A stretch of 64,000 nt of DNA from Ctenosaura bakeri (GCA_948474755.1 CAOLHI010000651.1:868001-932000), one strand, 5' to 3'. Counted from the first letter of the stretch, positions 43,682 to 54,512 are shown. Numbers and translations: made by a program. Notes: generated from the sequence alone by a model not told the origin.

Positions 43682-43689
43682 GAAATCAC
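43682..43689. repeat. Right 8-bp TSD of hAT MITE
   Basis: GAAATCAC, identical to 42448-42455. Confidence 0.9.
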
Positions 43690-44008
43690 CAAACTAATGA
43701 TCAGAGTCAGAAGAGGGGATAGAGAAAAGGGAGGAGTTTTGTAAATGACTCAATGTCCATGCCACCATGACATTGCAGTGGGTGTGAAAGAAAAAGCAGT
43801 ATCTCTACTGTAGAATACATGTGAACAAAAAAGCAACTGTAGCCAAGGTAAACCTAAATTTTCACATCTATTGCACTTAACAGTAAAGTGCTAGTGATGC
43901 TGAGGATAAGCAGGAATGGTTACTGCTTTGTTCAAATGGCTCCATGTTTCATATGAATTGAATGTAAGAAGGTGAGAGCAGCCATGCACAGTCAGCACTA
44001 TTAGGGTA

Positions 44009-44437
44009 CAGTGTCCCCTCAACTTTTGCAAGGATTTGGGGTGCAGAACTCTCACAAAAGTAAAAAAAAAAAGAGAGAGAGAGAGAGCAAATAACTACTC
44101 CTCACCTGAGTAAGCACTCCTCATCCCATTCCCTTGCTTTTTGCCTGGGCAGGTATGCCTTCCTCTCTGCACCTGGGTGAAAGGCAGACAAATGGAGGGG
44201 GAAACCCCTCCTCCCTTTGTTTTCTTGTTGCTTGGGCGAAAGGCAAGCAAATGGAGGAGAAAAGGCTTGCATGCGTGAACCTTTTCCCCTTCCATTTACT
44301 TGCCTTTTGCTGGGAAGGAAGGCATGTCTGGGAAAAAGGCCAGGGAATGGGAGGAGGAGAATGGGGGAAGGAAGTGGGCAGCTTGTGAAATAATCAAATT
44401 GGCAAAAGTCAAACTTGCAAATGTGGAGGGAGGGCTG
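44009..44437. mobile_element. Tigger-like MITE, copy 2 (uninterrupted)
   Basis: TA at 44007-44008, then CAGTGTCCCCTCAACTTTTG at the left; GGAGGGAGGGCTG then TA (44438-44439) at the right. The inverted ends match over CAG(T/C)..CCCTC and again at ACTTTTGC / GCAAAAGT. The interior has a (GA)n run at 44070-44088 and several TTGCCTGGG / GGCAAGCAAATGG blocks in both orientations. The frames of 66 and 84 codons are mirror translations of these blocks. Confidence 0.8.
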
Positions 44438-44499
44438 TAAGATTCACCCTATCTGAAACTGCCCAATGTCATTTCTTGGTTTTGTCATTTGTTGGCATC

Positions 44500-45403
44500 T
44501 GTTACTGCAGGTTAGGCCACCTTGGAGATAGCATAAAGATATCATTTTGATATCAATGATTTGGCTCAATTCCACCACCCCTCTCCACATGTTTCTGAGA
44601 CCCCCGGACAAGCACAGAACTAGGCTTGGCCATCAAATGCTGCAATATCCCAAGACAATACAGGCAGGCCAGAAATAGCCAGATCACCGCTTTAGGAGAC
44701 CTCTCTGCAAACACCCTCACTATGTATGCACGCTGTTTACAAGGGACTCCCTGCCCCGAGCAGGCAACTTGGCAAGCTGAATACTCAAATGTCAAGCACT
44801 GAGCATTTGCATACTGTCTACGTCTTTGTCAGTTCGGACTTATTTCAATCATGCTAAATTCTGACCTTTCCAAAGCTTTGTCTCACGCCCGAAACTCATT
44901 GTTTTCCCCAAGTACGGAATAGCCTGCAGTTACATTTCTCCCTATAAAAACCCCTGATTCCAAGACCTTCCTCGGATCGCTCCGGACTTCCATCCAGCCT
45001 TGCTGCTGCTTTGTTTGGCGAGTTATCCCCTCAGTCCCACATACTGAGACTCCTTACCAATGAACTCAATCTTCAGACCTCTCCGGACTTCAGGACAGGT
45101 GCTGTATCACCCAATTCAACTATTCCTCTCAAAATCCCTCTATACCACTCCAACCTTTATTTTCCTTAGTTACTTGTGTGAGTGTGTTGCATACACTGTC
45201 TGTATTTAATAAAAATCTCAATTATTCTTAAACTTGGTGTGTTCCTTGGCTTGGCCTGACCCCATAGACATTGGGTAAAAGATTCCGCTGCATTGCCCTG
45301 CCTCTCGCATTGCTAACTTGTGCTCTAGCTAATTTCCCCAAACATAGTTAATTGAGAGCGCATATAGGTGTCCCTCCCGGGACCCCCAGAAAACAAGGTA
45401 ACA
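44500..45403 (+). mobile_element. Solo LTR of an endogenous retrovirus-like element, copy 2
   Basis: 904 bp, TGTTA at the start and TAACA at the end, with an exact 4-bp duplication CATC (44496-44499, 45404-45407). TATAAAAA at 44943-44950 and AATAAA at 45208-45213 give U3-R-U5 order. It shares blocks with copy 1: TTTTGATATCAA near the start, CCCCGGACAAGCA, TTCCTCGGAT, GCCCTGCCTCTCG and CCTCCCGGGACCCC near the end. No internal genes flank it. Confidence 0.88.
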
Positions 45404-46319
45404 CATCCATTGATAAAACTGATACTGAATTTGAAATCAGGGTTGGTTTTCCTTTCAGGTGGAGTTCCTGACTGAGATGTTAGAGGAATGGCCAAGCTCC
45501 CCTCGCCCCACTCCCTCACTGTTCCAGAATGCTGAACTCTCTAGTACAGCCCAGATTCCAGAGTCCTGGCTCTGAATAATTCTCAGAGTCAGGCATTATG
45601 AGCAGGGTACCTTTGGAAATGAACTGCCTGTGGGGATTGCAGGTGCTGGCTCAGTATCTCCAGCACCACCTTGCCCACAATGCTTGGAACGGAGGTCTCC
45701 TCAAAGTAAGTCATTTGGGATCCAGCTAGCTCTATAAAGAGCAGTACTTTGTGCTGTGTATACTAGCATTGCTTTCTACAGAAAGAGGGCAGCAGTGTGA
45801 TGAGAAGGCAGGCAAGGTGAGTGGAGAAAGAGGGCGAGTGAGCAGATAAGATGGGAAGGGGCCAGAGGATCAAGGGGAGATGGAAGGAGGTGAGGCAGGG
45901 GAGCTGGAAGGAAAAAAGGGATGGGGGTGAATTGAGGGGCAGTTATGACAGTGAGGGGTAGGTGTCAGCAGAAGAGCTTGGCTTACCACTGATTAAAAAA
46001 AGACTGTTTTGCAGCTCCCAAATATTAAATTCGAAGTAAATCACAATTACTTTTCCTTTACAACTTCTTTTCTAAAACCTTTGTGTAATAACATATGTGA
46101 CTTTCTCTCAAACTGTCTAATGGAAGTTTGCTTCTCCAGTAATAATATTCAACTTGAATGACTGCATTCATCTTAAAAAGCAAACAAGATGACATTTTTG
46201 TAAAGAAGTCAGTTTCACATTAACACAAATAAATTTTATTGCCCCTTAGGGGATGCCATTCTTTGCCAGTTTTGTTCTTAAGGGAAATAATAACCAACCT
46301 TAGTAGTTTTCTTCCTTCT
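45404..46319. other. Unrecognised DNA with purine-rich tract
   Basis: At 45775-45965 the plus strand is ~85 percent purine (GAAAGAGGGCGAGTGAG, GGGGAGATGGAAGGAGG). It could form triplex or G-rich structure, but no element is recognised. The rest is unremarkable. Confidence 0.45.
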
Positions 46320-46560
46320 GCAGACTATTCTGTTTGGTACTTATTCTGTGCAAAATTCATGTGTTGTTTTTCTGTGCAGAAACAGCATTTTTGCACAGAA
46401 AATGCTATACTTGAGAACTTATTCTGACCAAAAAAAAAAAAAGGCAGATTTTTTTCCATAGAAAAGACCATTTTCTGCACAGGAAACAGGATTTTCTGTA
46501 CAGAAATTGCTGTTCTCTGTGCAATAAAATCTGCAAATTCTGTGTAGAATACATCTCAAA
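46320..46560. repeat. Array of TTCTGTGCAGAAA palindromes
   Basis: The words TTCTGTGCA and TGCACAGAAA recur at least nine times in alternating orientation (for example TTTTCTGTGCAGAAACAGC, TTTTGCACAGAAAATGC, TTTTCTGCACAGGAAACAGG, TTCTCTGTGCAATAAAATC), making nested small hairpins. Probably the core of a MITE, but I could not find outer ends. Confidence 0.6.
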
Positions 46561-46748
46561 CTGCAAAGATCTTTATTGGTGCAGGATTTTCCTCCCCAGG
46601 GTTTCTTAACATTCAGAGAATATATTTTTGATATGGCAGGGGAGGATATTTTCAAATATCCTTTCCATCCCTATTATACCTACTGTAAGCAAAAGAACAT
46701 CCAGGCTTGAAAGTAACCAGTGGCAACTCCTTCTGAAAGAATATAGGC

Positions 46749-46785
46749 TGAATGAATGAATGAATGAATGAATGAATGAATGAAT
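46749..46785. repeat. (GAAT)n microsatellite
   Basis: Nine near-perfect TGAA units; frames across it give an Ile-His-Ser-Phe repeat and are spurious. Confidence 0.95.
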
Positions 46786-47805
46786 AAACAGTAATGAACA
46801 CGTTGTTCATGACTGTAGTCTCTTCCAAATCTGTTGTGGTTTAGCGGTTGGCGCATGCCTTTCATCTTACAAGTTTTACATTCCTTGTATATTTCTACTT
46901 TATTCTAAAGGGCGTGGGACCCTTCTTATTTTTTAAAAAGTCAGAACATACATTTCAGGGCAGGCTTGACATTTTTTGGCAGACAAACGTGCAGGGGAAA
47001 TTTGCACAGCAATTTCCTGTGCTATACCTGTTCTCCTGATCAAATGAAGGATTTGATTCCCCAAGGGTTGTTGTTGAGCCGATAGCTTTTTACTGGTACA
47101 AAATTCATTGTGAGCCACTCCCAATCCCAACTACTTTCTCCAATGCACTTCTAAGACTGTGCTGTGAGAAGGATTACGAATTAGTGGAAAATAAATCTTG
47201 CAGGAACTGGTCTCTGTCTCTCCTCTTATTATTTCATGCTTCCTAGATGGTTGAGGGTGTGGCTTTGAAGAGATAATCACACCATCCAGCTCAGATTCAA
47301 GTTCTGGTAGTCTTCACAACATGCTTTACCTAGCAATAACCTCTCTTTTCCAGCATTACATAAGTAGCACCTGAATAAAGCATATTATTTCAGATCAATC
47401 ACCCCCCCCCGCCATTGGTCTCCCAGTTGAAAGCAATATTAGCTTTGAGAAAACTATTATATGGTGGCAGAACTCTTCATCTGACTGCCTCATGTATTTC
47501 TCATTATAAATACATGAGGTAGTCAGAAGAATATATTATCATATCAATGAAACAGTTTTTAGGACAGGAGGGTCTGGAGGCCAGCTTTTACCATGGGATC
47601 TTCAGAGGCACCAAAAAAATGCCAGAAAACAGAATTTAAAAAAACAAACAAAACAAGAAGGTGCATTAGTCAGCGTCAGGTTTTGAGAATATTTTTTGAT
47701 GTTATATTTTGTGTGGGGGGGAGTATACTATGCATTTTAATAGGCAATTATTGCTTCAGGAGGCTTCCAGGAGAGGGAATAATTTTGCAAAAGAGGGAAG
47801 ACATA
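46786..47805. other. No recognised feature
   Basis: AT-rich DNA. A short near-palindrome at 47480-47535 (GACTGCCTCATGTATTTCTC / ATACATGAGGTAGTCAG) is the only structure noted. A C run at 47401-47411. Confidence 0.45.
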
Positions 47806-47928
47806 TACATGGCTCTTCAAATGTTATTGGACTACAGATTCTTTTTTCCTCAACCAGCATAGCTAATGGGAGATGGTAATGGGCACTGTAATCCCACAAC
47901 ATCTGGAGAGGCACAGGTTTCCTAGTTC
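47806..47928. repeat. GGACTACA-type palindromic repeat
   Basis: GGCTCTTCAAATGTTATTGG then ACTACAGATTC on the left; GGGCACTGTAATCCCACAAC then ATCTGGAGAGGC on the right: complementary ends of the family at 3294. Confidence 0.55.
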
Positions 47929-47979
47929 CTGAACTAGAACTTTTTTTTTAGGCGGGGGAGGCTAATCTCATTACAACAG

Positions 47980-48815
47980 TGGCCAGAATTCATTAAGGTA
48001 GTTTTGAATATGTAACCACCTTATGCTATATCTTTGTAGTGTCTTCTGGCGTGACTCCCGCCAATCCGTACTTAAAATGGAGGTCTGCTCCTATTTACTC
48101 TTGTAAGCAATCTCTGGTGCTACAGTCAGAAGCAGGTTTCCTATTGCAATTCCCCCTTGCATTGGAGATGGCTTTCACAAGAAGTGGGTGGGAACACCAA
48201 TCAGCTGCTTCACGTTTAAAAGGGGCCAGATCCCTGTCAATCACAGTGGCTGCTGCTACCTGGTAAGTACAGATGGGAAGGGGGTTTCATGGTCCCTATG
48301 TACCCCTTAAGTTAGGGACTACATAGGGATCATGAATATGAACCAGTCATGTGTAACTCTAGGGCCCTTTCCACAATGCACCTTTTTGTAGAGCTGGGGT
48401 GCGGGGATTGCACGAGCAGCCTCTAGAGAGAGGCTCTAGCATCCCGGTTCCTTCAGTTCCGCAGCTGCCACCTGCTTGCGTGAGAGCCCCACCTCTTCCT
48501 TCCTCAGTGCAGCCTAGGAGTTTCCCAGGCTGCGCTGGGGCAGGAAGCGTGAGCGTCACAGCTCCGGAGCTCCGCACACAAGGCAATGCACACAGGGCCC
48601 CAGAGCAATGCGCGATTGCACACCATTTTCGGCTCACAGCTGAAAATGAAAAAGTGCACAGTCAGCACCTGACAGCCCCTGGAGCGTTGTGTGATTGTCA
48701 TGTGGACCACTCCTCACATTCACATGACGATTGAGGGGCCCTTTCGCATGGCAAATGACAAGCGAAAAGGGCCCTTGTTATGCATTCATAACTGCCTTAG
48801 TGAATTCTAGCCAGT
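47980..48815. mobile_element. TIR element D, copy 1, carrying nested H5
   Basis: The left end TGGCCAGAATTCATTAAGG, then TAGTTTTGAATATGTAAC, is an imperfect ~37-bp inverted match to the right end (GTTATGCATTCATAACTGCC, then TTAGTGAATTCTAGCCAG). Subtracting the 412-bp nested element leaves ~420 bp, alignable with the copy at 48960-49385 (shared GGTGGGTGGGAACA, CAGCTGCTTC, ACATAGGGATYRTGAATA). No coding capacity; class unknown. Confidence 0.7.
48362..48773. mobile_element. GGGCC-ended GC-rich TIR element, copy H5 (nested)
   Basis: Left end GGGCCCTTTCCACAATGC, right end AAGCGAAAAGGGCC. Flanks CTA (48359-48361) and CTT (48774-48776) fit a 3-bp duplication with one change. The uninterrupted sister D element reads GTGTAGCTATAGGTTATG across this point, an empty site. 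Interior GC-rich with a self-complementary core (GGAGTTTCCCAGGCTGCGC; GCAGCCTAGG) and CAACGCTC-like blocks. Overlapping 92- and 111-codon frames on opposite strands are not genes. Confidence 0.82.
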
Positions 48816-48959
48816 TTCTTTTGCCAGAGTCATCTTGAGAAATTTGAACTGTGGCCTCTTTGCTCTGGACTTTGACTTCATAAATAATTGCTGGAATCCT
48901 TTACGACTATTGAATACTATTTAGCACCTATAGTACCATAATGACATTGCTATGTAGTG

Positions 48960-49385
48960 AATGCTCATCTGATCTCCTCCCTCCCCCCAAAAGCCCACTT
49001 ACTGGTAAGCAGCCTCTGAGATGGACAGCGATGTGCTCCTCTGTTAATAGAGAAGCAGCCTCCCATTCTGACCCCCTCCCCTGAGCTATCTCTAGTGTGA
49101 CAGGCAGAAAAAGGACCCCTGCCACTTTCCCCCCTCATGCCAGAGATAGCTTGCATGAAGAAGGTGGGTGGGAACATCAGGCAGCTGCTTCCCATTCAAC
49201 AGGAGAATGGAGCCCTGTTGATCCCAGGAGCTGCTTACCAAAAAGTGGGATTCAAGGGACTTACATAGTCCCTATTTAGACCCTAAACTAGGGGCTGCAT
49301 AGGGATTGTGAATACATAGCAGCTGCAAATGTGTAGCTATAGGTTATGTATTTGCAGTTGCCCAACAGGAATCTGGCCAGTACTT
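48960..49385. mobile_element. TIR element D, copy 2
   Basis: Same orientation as copy 1 and ~150 bp from it. Right end GGTTATGTATTTGCAGTTGC, then CAACAGGAATCTGGCCAG. The left end is less clear (GTGAATGCTCATCTG). The right two thirds align with copy 1; the left third carries a separate C-rich insertion or divergence. Confidence 0.6.
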
Positions 49386-49983
49386 TGTGCTTGGTGTATC
49401 AGTCTGCATGAAACTGAATAGGAGGATTAGGACAGCAAACAGGAAAAGTGCCTAAGAGGGAAGGTACAGGTGAAGAAAACATCTGCTAGAAACGACTCAG
49501 TGCAATATTACAGAGATATAGCAGGAAGGTCATAGAGACTTAGGAGTTGAAGGAAAAATTGTTGAACTCAAGTTCTTTGAATTCTATAATTCCTGCCTGA
49601 TCCTTCTAGTGGAGGTAGACACTGCTTGAAGCACTTTGCTCCCAGTTTTTCAAAATGCCTAGCACTGCTTCAGGTTCATGACCCACACTCTGCATGCTCT
49701 ATATAACGCAATTGTTGTATATTGTAACTCTAAGCTGAAAATAGGTTGCTTCGTGGTTGCATTTGCAATCCTTTCTGGGAACTTTGGCGTCATTCATTTT
49801 TGGCTCACTCCCACACCCCCATTGTGGGGAAGAGGATTTTATTTATTTAAATTATAATTGGTCTTTTTTGCCAAAAGAAGACACTCAAGGCAGAGCATAA
49901 TAACAAAATACAGATCAAAAACAAAAATTTGATTCAAAACATAACACAAACATGATTAAAAGCACAGCAATTAATGACTCAGG

Positions 49984-50106
49984 GCTGAATCCTTCTACTG
50001 TTAGTCCCAACTAGAATAAACACATTGAATTAGTGATATTTTCCTATGTGTTGACTCACCATTCAACAGTTCATTAGGTCTCCTCTAGTTGGAGTTAACC
50101 AATAGG
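49984..50106. mobile_element. Short palindromic MITE (TTAGTCCCAACTAG type), copy 3
   Basis: Left arm CTGTTAGTCCCAACTAGAAT; right arm TCTAGTTGGAGTTAACCAAT, with AACACATTGAATTAGTG / CACCATTCAACAG inner parts. Best preserved of the three copies in the window. Confidence 0.65.
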
Positions 50107-50929
50107 ATTCCAGGAACAGCAAACAAAATTATGGACAATCAGTTAGATACCTTCTATAGTAGACCAGCTTAGAATCTGATGACCTTTCTGAATGAAAATT
50201 CTTTGACTGCAGGCAGAAGAACAATAGAAAAGGCACCAACTTAATCTCCCTTGTCAAGAAATACAAGAATCTGAAGGTGGGTCTTCGTAGTAGCATGCTG
50301 AGCTGAATGGGAGGCCATCTCTATTAAGTAACTGCTTAACTGCTTCACCATCTTTGTACCCCCTTGAGCAGTAATTAAGATATACATGCCACCATAGAAG
50401 TACTAAAAACCAAGATATTATGCGTGAACCTTGTTGGCCAAGTTGGGGGAGTTATAGTAATTTCATTGTAGGGTGCAGGTGAATTTATGACTCATTGTGG
50501 AGTGTTGACCAAGATATCAGCTCTGCTTAAACCTTATGCAGACATTCAGTAATCTCCGTTAAGTAACGAGGTAAGGAGAGGATGCCTCCCTCTGTCATGC
50601 TTCCATCATTGCTTTACTTATGTAAAGAATGATAATCAGAATTGGAGAGCCTCCACTATATGCGAAAGCTATATGCGTGCAACTGAAACAATCCTGGTTC
50701 TCAGCTGCATAGAGCGCCTCCATAAATAGAAAAAGTTTTCACTTCAGACTGAGTCTCTCCATATTTGAAGAGCAAGGATCGTGGAGAGATGGGGTTAGTA
50801 CACTGCTTCCACAGGTATTTAGCTGAGGTGTTTTTATTGAATGCCTTACTAAGACTAGAATCCAACATGCTTTGAAAAATATTGGATATTGTAGGACAAT
50901 GAGGATAATGTACGCTTATCTGTATAACT
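50107..50929. other. No recognised feature
   Basis: AT-rich, unique-looking DNA; no element ends or exon-like pattern seen. Confidence 0.4.
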
Positions 50930-51170
50930 GTATGATGCTATAACTGCATAGCACTGGACTAGAATTCTGTAGGCCAGAATTTGAATCCCCACTTGGTCAT
51001 GGAAACCCACTAGATGATCTTGGGCAAATCATACTCTCTCAGCCTCAGAGGAAGGCAATGATGGCAAACCTACCCTGAGCAAATCTTGCCAAGAAAATCC
51101 CCTTATTGGTTCACCTTAGGGTTGCCATAATTTGGGAATGACTTGAAGGTATACGACAAGAAGAAAATAT
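50930..51170 (+). mobile_element. Sauria-type SINE (tRNA head, BovB-like tail)
   Basis: CATAGCACTGGACTAGAATTC, then GAATTTGAATCCCCAC (box B-like), CTTGGGCAAATCA, CTCAGCCTCAGAGGAAGGC, and the BovB-like 3' end TTAGGGTTGCCATAATTTGG, GAATGACTTGAAGGTATACG. The box A region is degraded. The tail allows mobilisation by BovB machinery, by family knowledge. Confidence 0.8.
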
Positions 51171-51267
51171 GATCTGCATCTTTCTGGATCCTCTTACATT
51201 CTGTCCCACTCTCACAACTGTATAAATATATATGCTTTATAACCTGAGGCTATAATATCACTCTGTA

Positions 51268-51356
51268 CTATATCTGAACAAGTGAGTTTACATCTACAAA
51301 AGCTTGTGCAAAAATAAAAACCAGTTGGTCTTAAAGGTTCTGCCACATTTTTTTTT
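51268..51356 (+). repeat. Possible Penelope-like 3' tail
   Basis: ATCTGAACAAGTGAGTTTAC, then ATCTACAAAAGCTTGTGC, AAAAATAAAAACCAGTTGG and TCTTAAAGGTTCTGCCACA follow the order of the CTGAAGAAGTGAG...ACGAAAGCTTATGC...AATAAA...TTGGTCTTTAAGGTGCCAC repeat. Class assignment tentative. Confidence 0.45.
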
Positions 51357-51775
51357 TGTCACTCTCATTTCTTCCTTTTTATGCTGCAAGAGACTAATGT
51401 GGGTATTTCTTTGAAAACTACCACAAACCTGGGATGTCATCTAGAGAGATAAAAATGAAGATTCCAGTAAGGTTTTGGACCTGGTCCAGATTCTAGTACA
51501 GTTTTGGATTCAGGTACTTCAGAATGCAAATGTATAAACTGATGTGGATCAAACTTAGCATTTATACTTAGGCTGGCATCCTAAACATTTTAATGCAAGC
51601 TTGGTTGCAAGCTTCAGGTTATAAGCAACATCATGAACATCAACCTGCTCAATGCCAGGTAAATTTCCTAGTGACATATAAAGCAAGATATTAATCTGGG
51701 TACTGTGGACTAGGATTAACACAAAGGTTGATGCAGTTAAATTAAGTATGCTCAAATATGGAAGTACTCCTGCTT

Positions 51776-51860
51776 GATATGTGTGTGTGTGTATAGACAC
51801 ACACACATACATATATACACACGCATGCACGCATCCACGCATACATAGATACATACTGTA
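51776..51860. repeat. TG/CA dinucleotide hairpin tract
   Basis: TATGTGTGTGTGTGTATAGA followed by CACACACACATACATATATAC, then ACGCATGCACGCATCCACG. Complementary TG and CA runs back to back, able to fold. Confidence 0.85.
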
Positions 51861-53660
51861 CTCCTAATGCAATGTGGACACAGCTCCCTCTTTCTAAGTG
51901 GATCATTCCCCAGATTACCTTGCCTATTCCATGTTCCCTCTTTGTGACAACCTCTTTTTCTCTCTCTTCAACTTCCAAACCAATTCATTATCAAGAAGGA
52001 CAAGAGAATAATAGACAGCAAAGTCAGAATCAAGTTACCTTTTTTGGTTTATACTTCCCCAAGTCCTCCATCTAGCATGTCCACTGCATGGTTGGGATGG
52101 GCAAGAAAAAGTTCCACCCATGGAACACTGGCTTTATCCCAATATATCCGGTATCCACAGCTCCTACTCACTGCATTGTTACTGTAAGTAAAGCATCAAA
52201 CAGAGGCATATGCAAAAGCATGCAAGATCTGTGGGTCTAATGCTGATATCTTAAAGGTAGAACCATTGGGTGCTCATGTATGCAATCCTGCAGAGGAATG
52301 CAATATGCTGTATTTTGCCAGTGTTTTGAAAAGAATGCACATTTATACACAGATTTTTTTCCAATGGACTTTAATGTACTTTTAAATGTACCTTTAAAGT
52401 ACTTTAGCATGCATTTTCCCTATTGACTATAAATGTATGCATGTTTACTTTTCAACTGTATGCATTTTAACAGGTACATATGGTTCTCAGTATATTTTGC
52501 TCCTTCGAAACACATCACAAGTCTTGCAACTGTGCACATTCCTGCGGCAAAGTGGAGGTTTCTTCACAGAAAGTCTCTTGAGGTGTGAAATGAATACTTT
52601 TGTCAAGTATTTCAACCCAAACAAAATCCTTTTCTATCTCTGCTTCCCATCACAACCAACTTCCTTGTATTGAACTTTGAAAGAGGAGGGAATCTACCAG
52701 ATGGTCTGGTACAAGCCTCTTCATTGCACAGCTTTTTTCTTTTCTCTACTCCTTAGGCTTCTGAACTGACAAACATTTACGTTGGACTCTCTGCAGGGAT
52801 AGGATGTCCAATCTTGAGAAAGGTCATTGTGCTATGCCTGTGCAGCCCACATGACTGCAGTGAGAATTTCAGTTCTCTTTTCACTCCTTTCTTTTTATTG
52901 TCTTGTAACCCTCTTCTGAATAGAGGAATGGAATCTACATTTGAGCTACTCTGAACTATCTGGCTGAGGACCTGGAAGAAGGAATTCCAAAACCACTATT
53001 GTGCCTTTGGAAGTAAAACAGTGTGAGTACAATGATCAAAATAAATCCACAATTCAGGGATACATAGGCAGAACTGTGGCAACAAGGTGAATCCATCATA
53101 AGATTAATGCAAAATGTGCTGTCGCTCTGCATCCCAGGAAATGTCCAGGTGCAAATGTTCTGAAGTAAAACAGAACAACAGAACGATCAATTTATGCTAC
53201 TGGTCATGCAGCATTTTTACATAGGAACAGATTTTCACAATTGACTTCCTTTTCTGGCTGTGGATTTCTTGACATCCGTAACCACACAGAAAGGCAATTG
53301 AAATACTGTTTTGGCTCGGAAAGCCACAGAGTTGGCAATGAACTGAGCATGGTCTGGTAATAGGTTCTGAAACAGAGGCTTCATATATCATCATCTCCTA
53401 GGGGTATTGCTAGATATTTGTCCAGCAGCTCCTAGCTAGACAGACTTGTTCTAATAACTTATATGAGACGTGGGATATTATCCATGTTCTTCACAGCTTT
53501 TCAGAAATAAGTCTGTGTATCAGTAGCTTTTCTTGAATAACTCAGTCATGGTTTACACGTGCTATAGAACAAAGGAGTGGAATTTTGAGGTGGTACAGTG
53601 GGCTTTACCACTTTAGGGCTGCTGGCAGGGAGTCACAGTTTTGAATACAGTTATACCTTG
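51861..53660. other. No recognised feature
   Basis: AT-rich DNA. Repeated CTTTTAAATGTACCTTTAAAG-like words occur at 52378-52410. A 78-codon plus frame at 52437-52673 lacks motifs. No repeats named, so useful for conservation testing. Confidence 0.4.
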
Positions 53661-53663
53661 GTT

Positions 53664-53862
53664 GAGAGCCAGAGTGGTATAGTGGTTTGAGCATTGGACT
53701 ATGATCCTGGAGAACAGGGTTTGATTCCCTGTTTGGCCGTGGAAATCCACTGGGTGATCTTAGGTGCATGACACACTCTCAGCCCCAGAAAACCCCATCA
53801 TAGGTTCGCTTTGGGGTTGCCATAAGTTGAGAATGACTTGAAGGCACACAACAACAACAACA
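53664..53862 (+). mobile_element. Sauria-type SINE, well preserved
   Basis: tRNA-derived head GAGAGCCAGAGTGGTATAGTG, GTTTGAGCATTGGACTATG (box A region), GGGTTTGATTCCC (box B), then GGAAATCCACTGGGTGATCT, CTCTCAGCCCCAG. The BovB-like tail is TTTGGGGTTGCCATAAGTTG, GAATGACTTGAAGGCACAC, ACAACAACAAC. Full length with a small internal deletion. It has an internal RNA polymerase III promoter by structure; activity unknown. Confidence 0.9.
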
Positions 53863-54512
53863 ATACTTTAGTTAATAAGGTAATTTTTTTTCTGGGCATT
53901 ATGGCTGTAATATTGTATCAACTACTGAATTACATATACTTAACTAAGTAAGCTCTCCTAGCCCACCCCCGCCCTCCAACATGATGGAAACATCTTTCAC
54001 TTGTGCTCCAGAATGGATATATTTCTCCCCATGCAACTAATACCTGTAAAGGAGGTTGTGGAGTGGGGAGGAGTTGCAATCATGACAACAGAGTCAAAAT
54101 CATGGCTTAAATAGTGATTGTGAATGCAAGAACAGTTACAGATTAGTAACTCTAAGTACCTGTTCCATGATTACAATTGCCAGGTCTCTGAATACTACCA
54201 CAATTCTAACTCCCCCCAACCTAATTTACTAGGCATCAGCTTCATGGGCAGAAGGAGGGCTATTTTATCAGAGACCGGAGAGTGGGTGAATGACATTTCC
54301 ATCAGGTTTTTTTTGGGGGAGGGGGGTCCATCCAGGAGAGGTTCCTTAGCTAAATATTGTTAAATAACTGATACAGGATTTCAGCCAATTTCTTTAATGG
54401 AAAACTTGGTACTAGAGACAGAAACAACATGGAAAGAGTAGGAATATGTGCAGCTAGAAAAAAAAGGTCTCCTGCAATTAATGGAAGCATTAACTATTAA
54501 TTAAATTATAAT
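53863..54512. other. No recognised feature
   Basis: AT-rich DNA with a T/G-rich run at 54306-54328. No element recognised. Confidence 0.4.

Noticed and set aside
29644..45403. A complete provirus between the two LTRs
   Set aside because: The LTRs have different target duplications (GAAG/AAAG and CATC/CATC) and the DNA between them is unrelated LINEs and MITEs, so they are two solo LTRs.
48359..48734. 111- and 92-codon overlapping frames
   Set aside because: By-products of GC-rich TIR element H5.
53664..53735. Possible functional tRNA gene
   Set aside because: Box A and box B are present but the sequence cannot form a full cloverleaf and is fused to a BovB-like tail, so it is a SINE.
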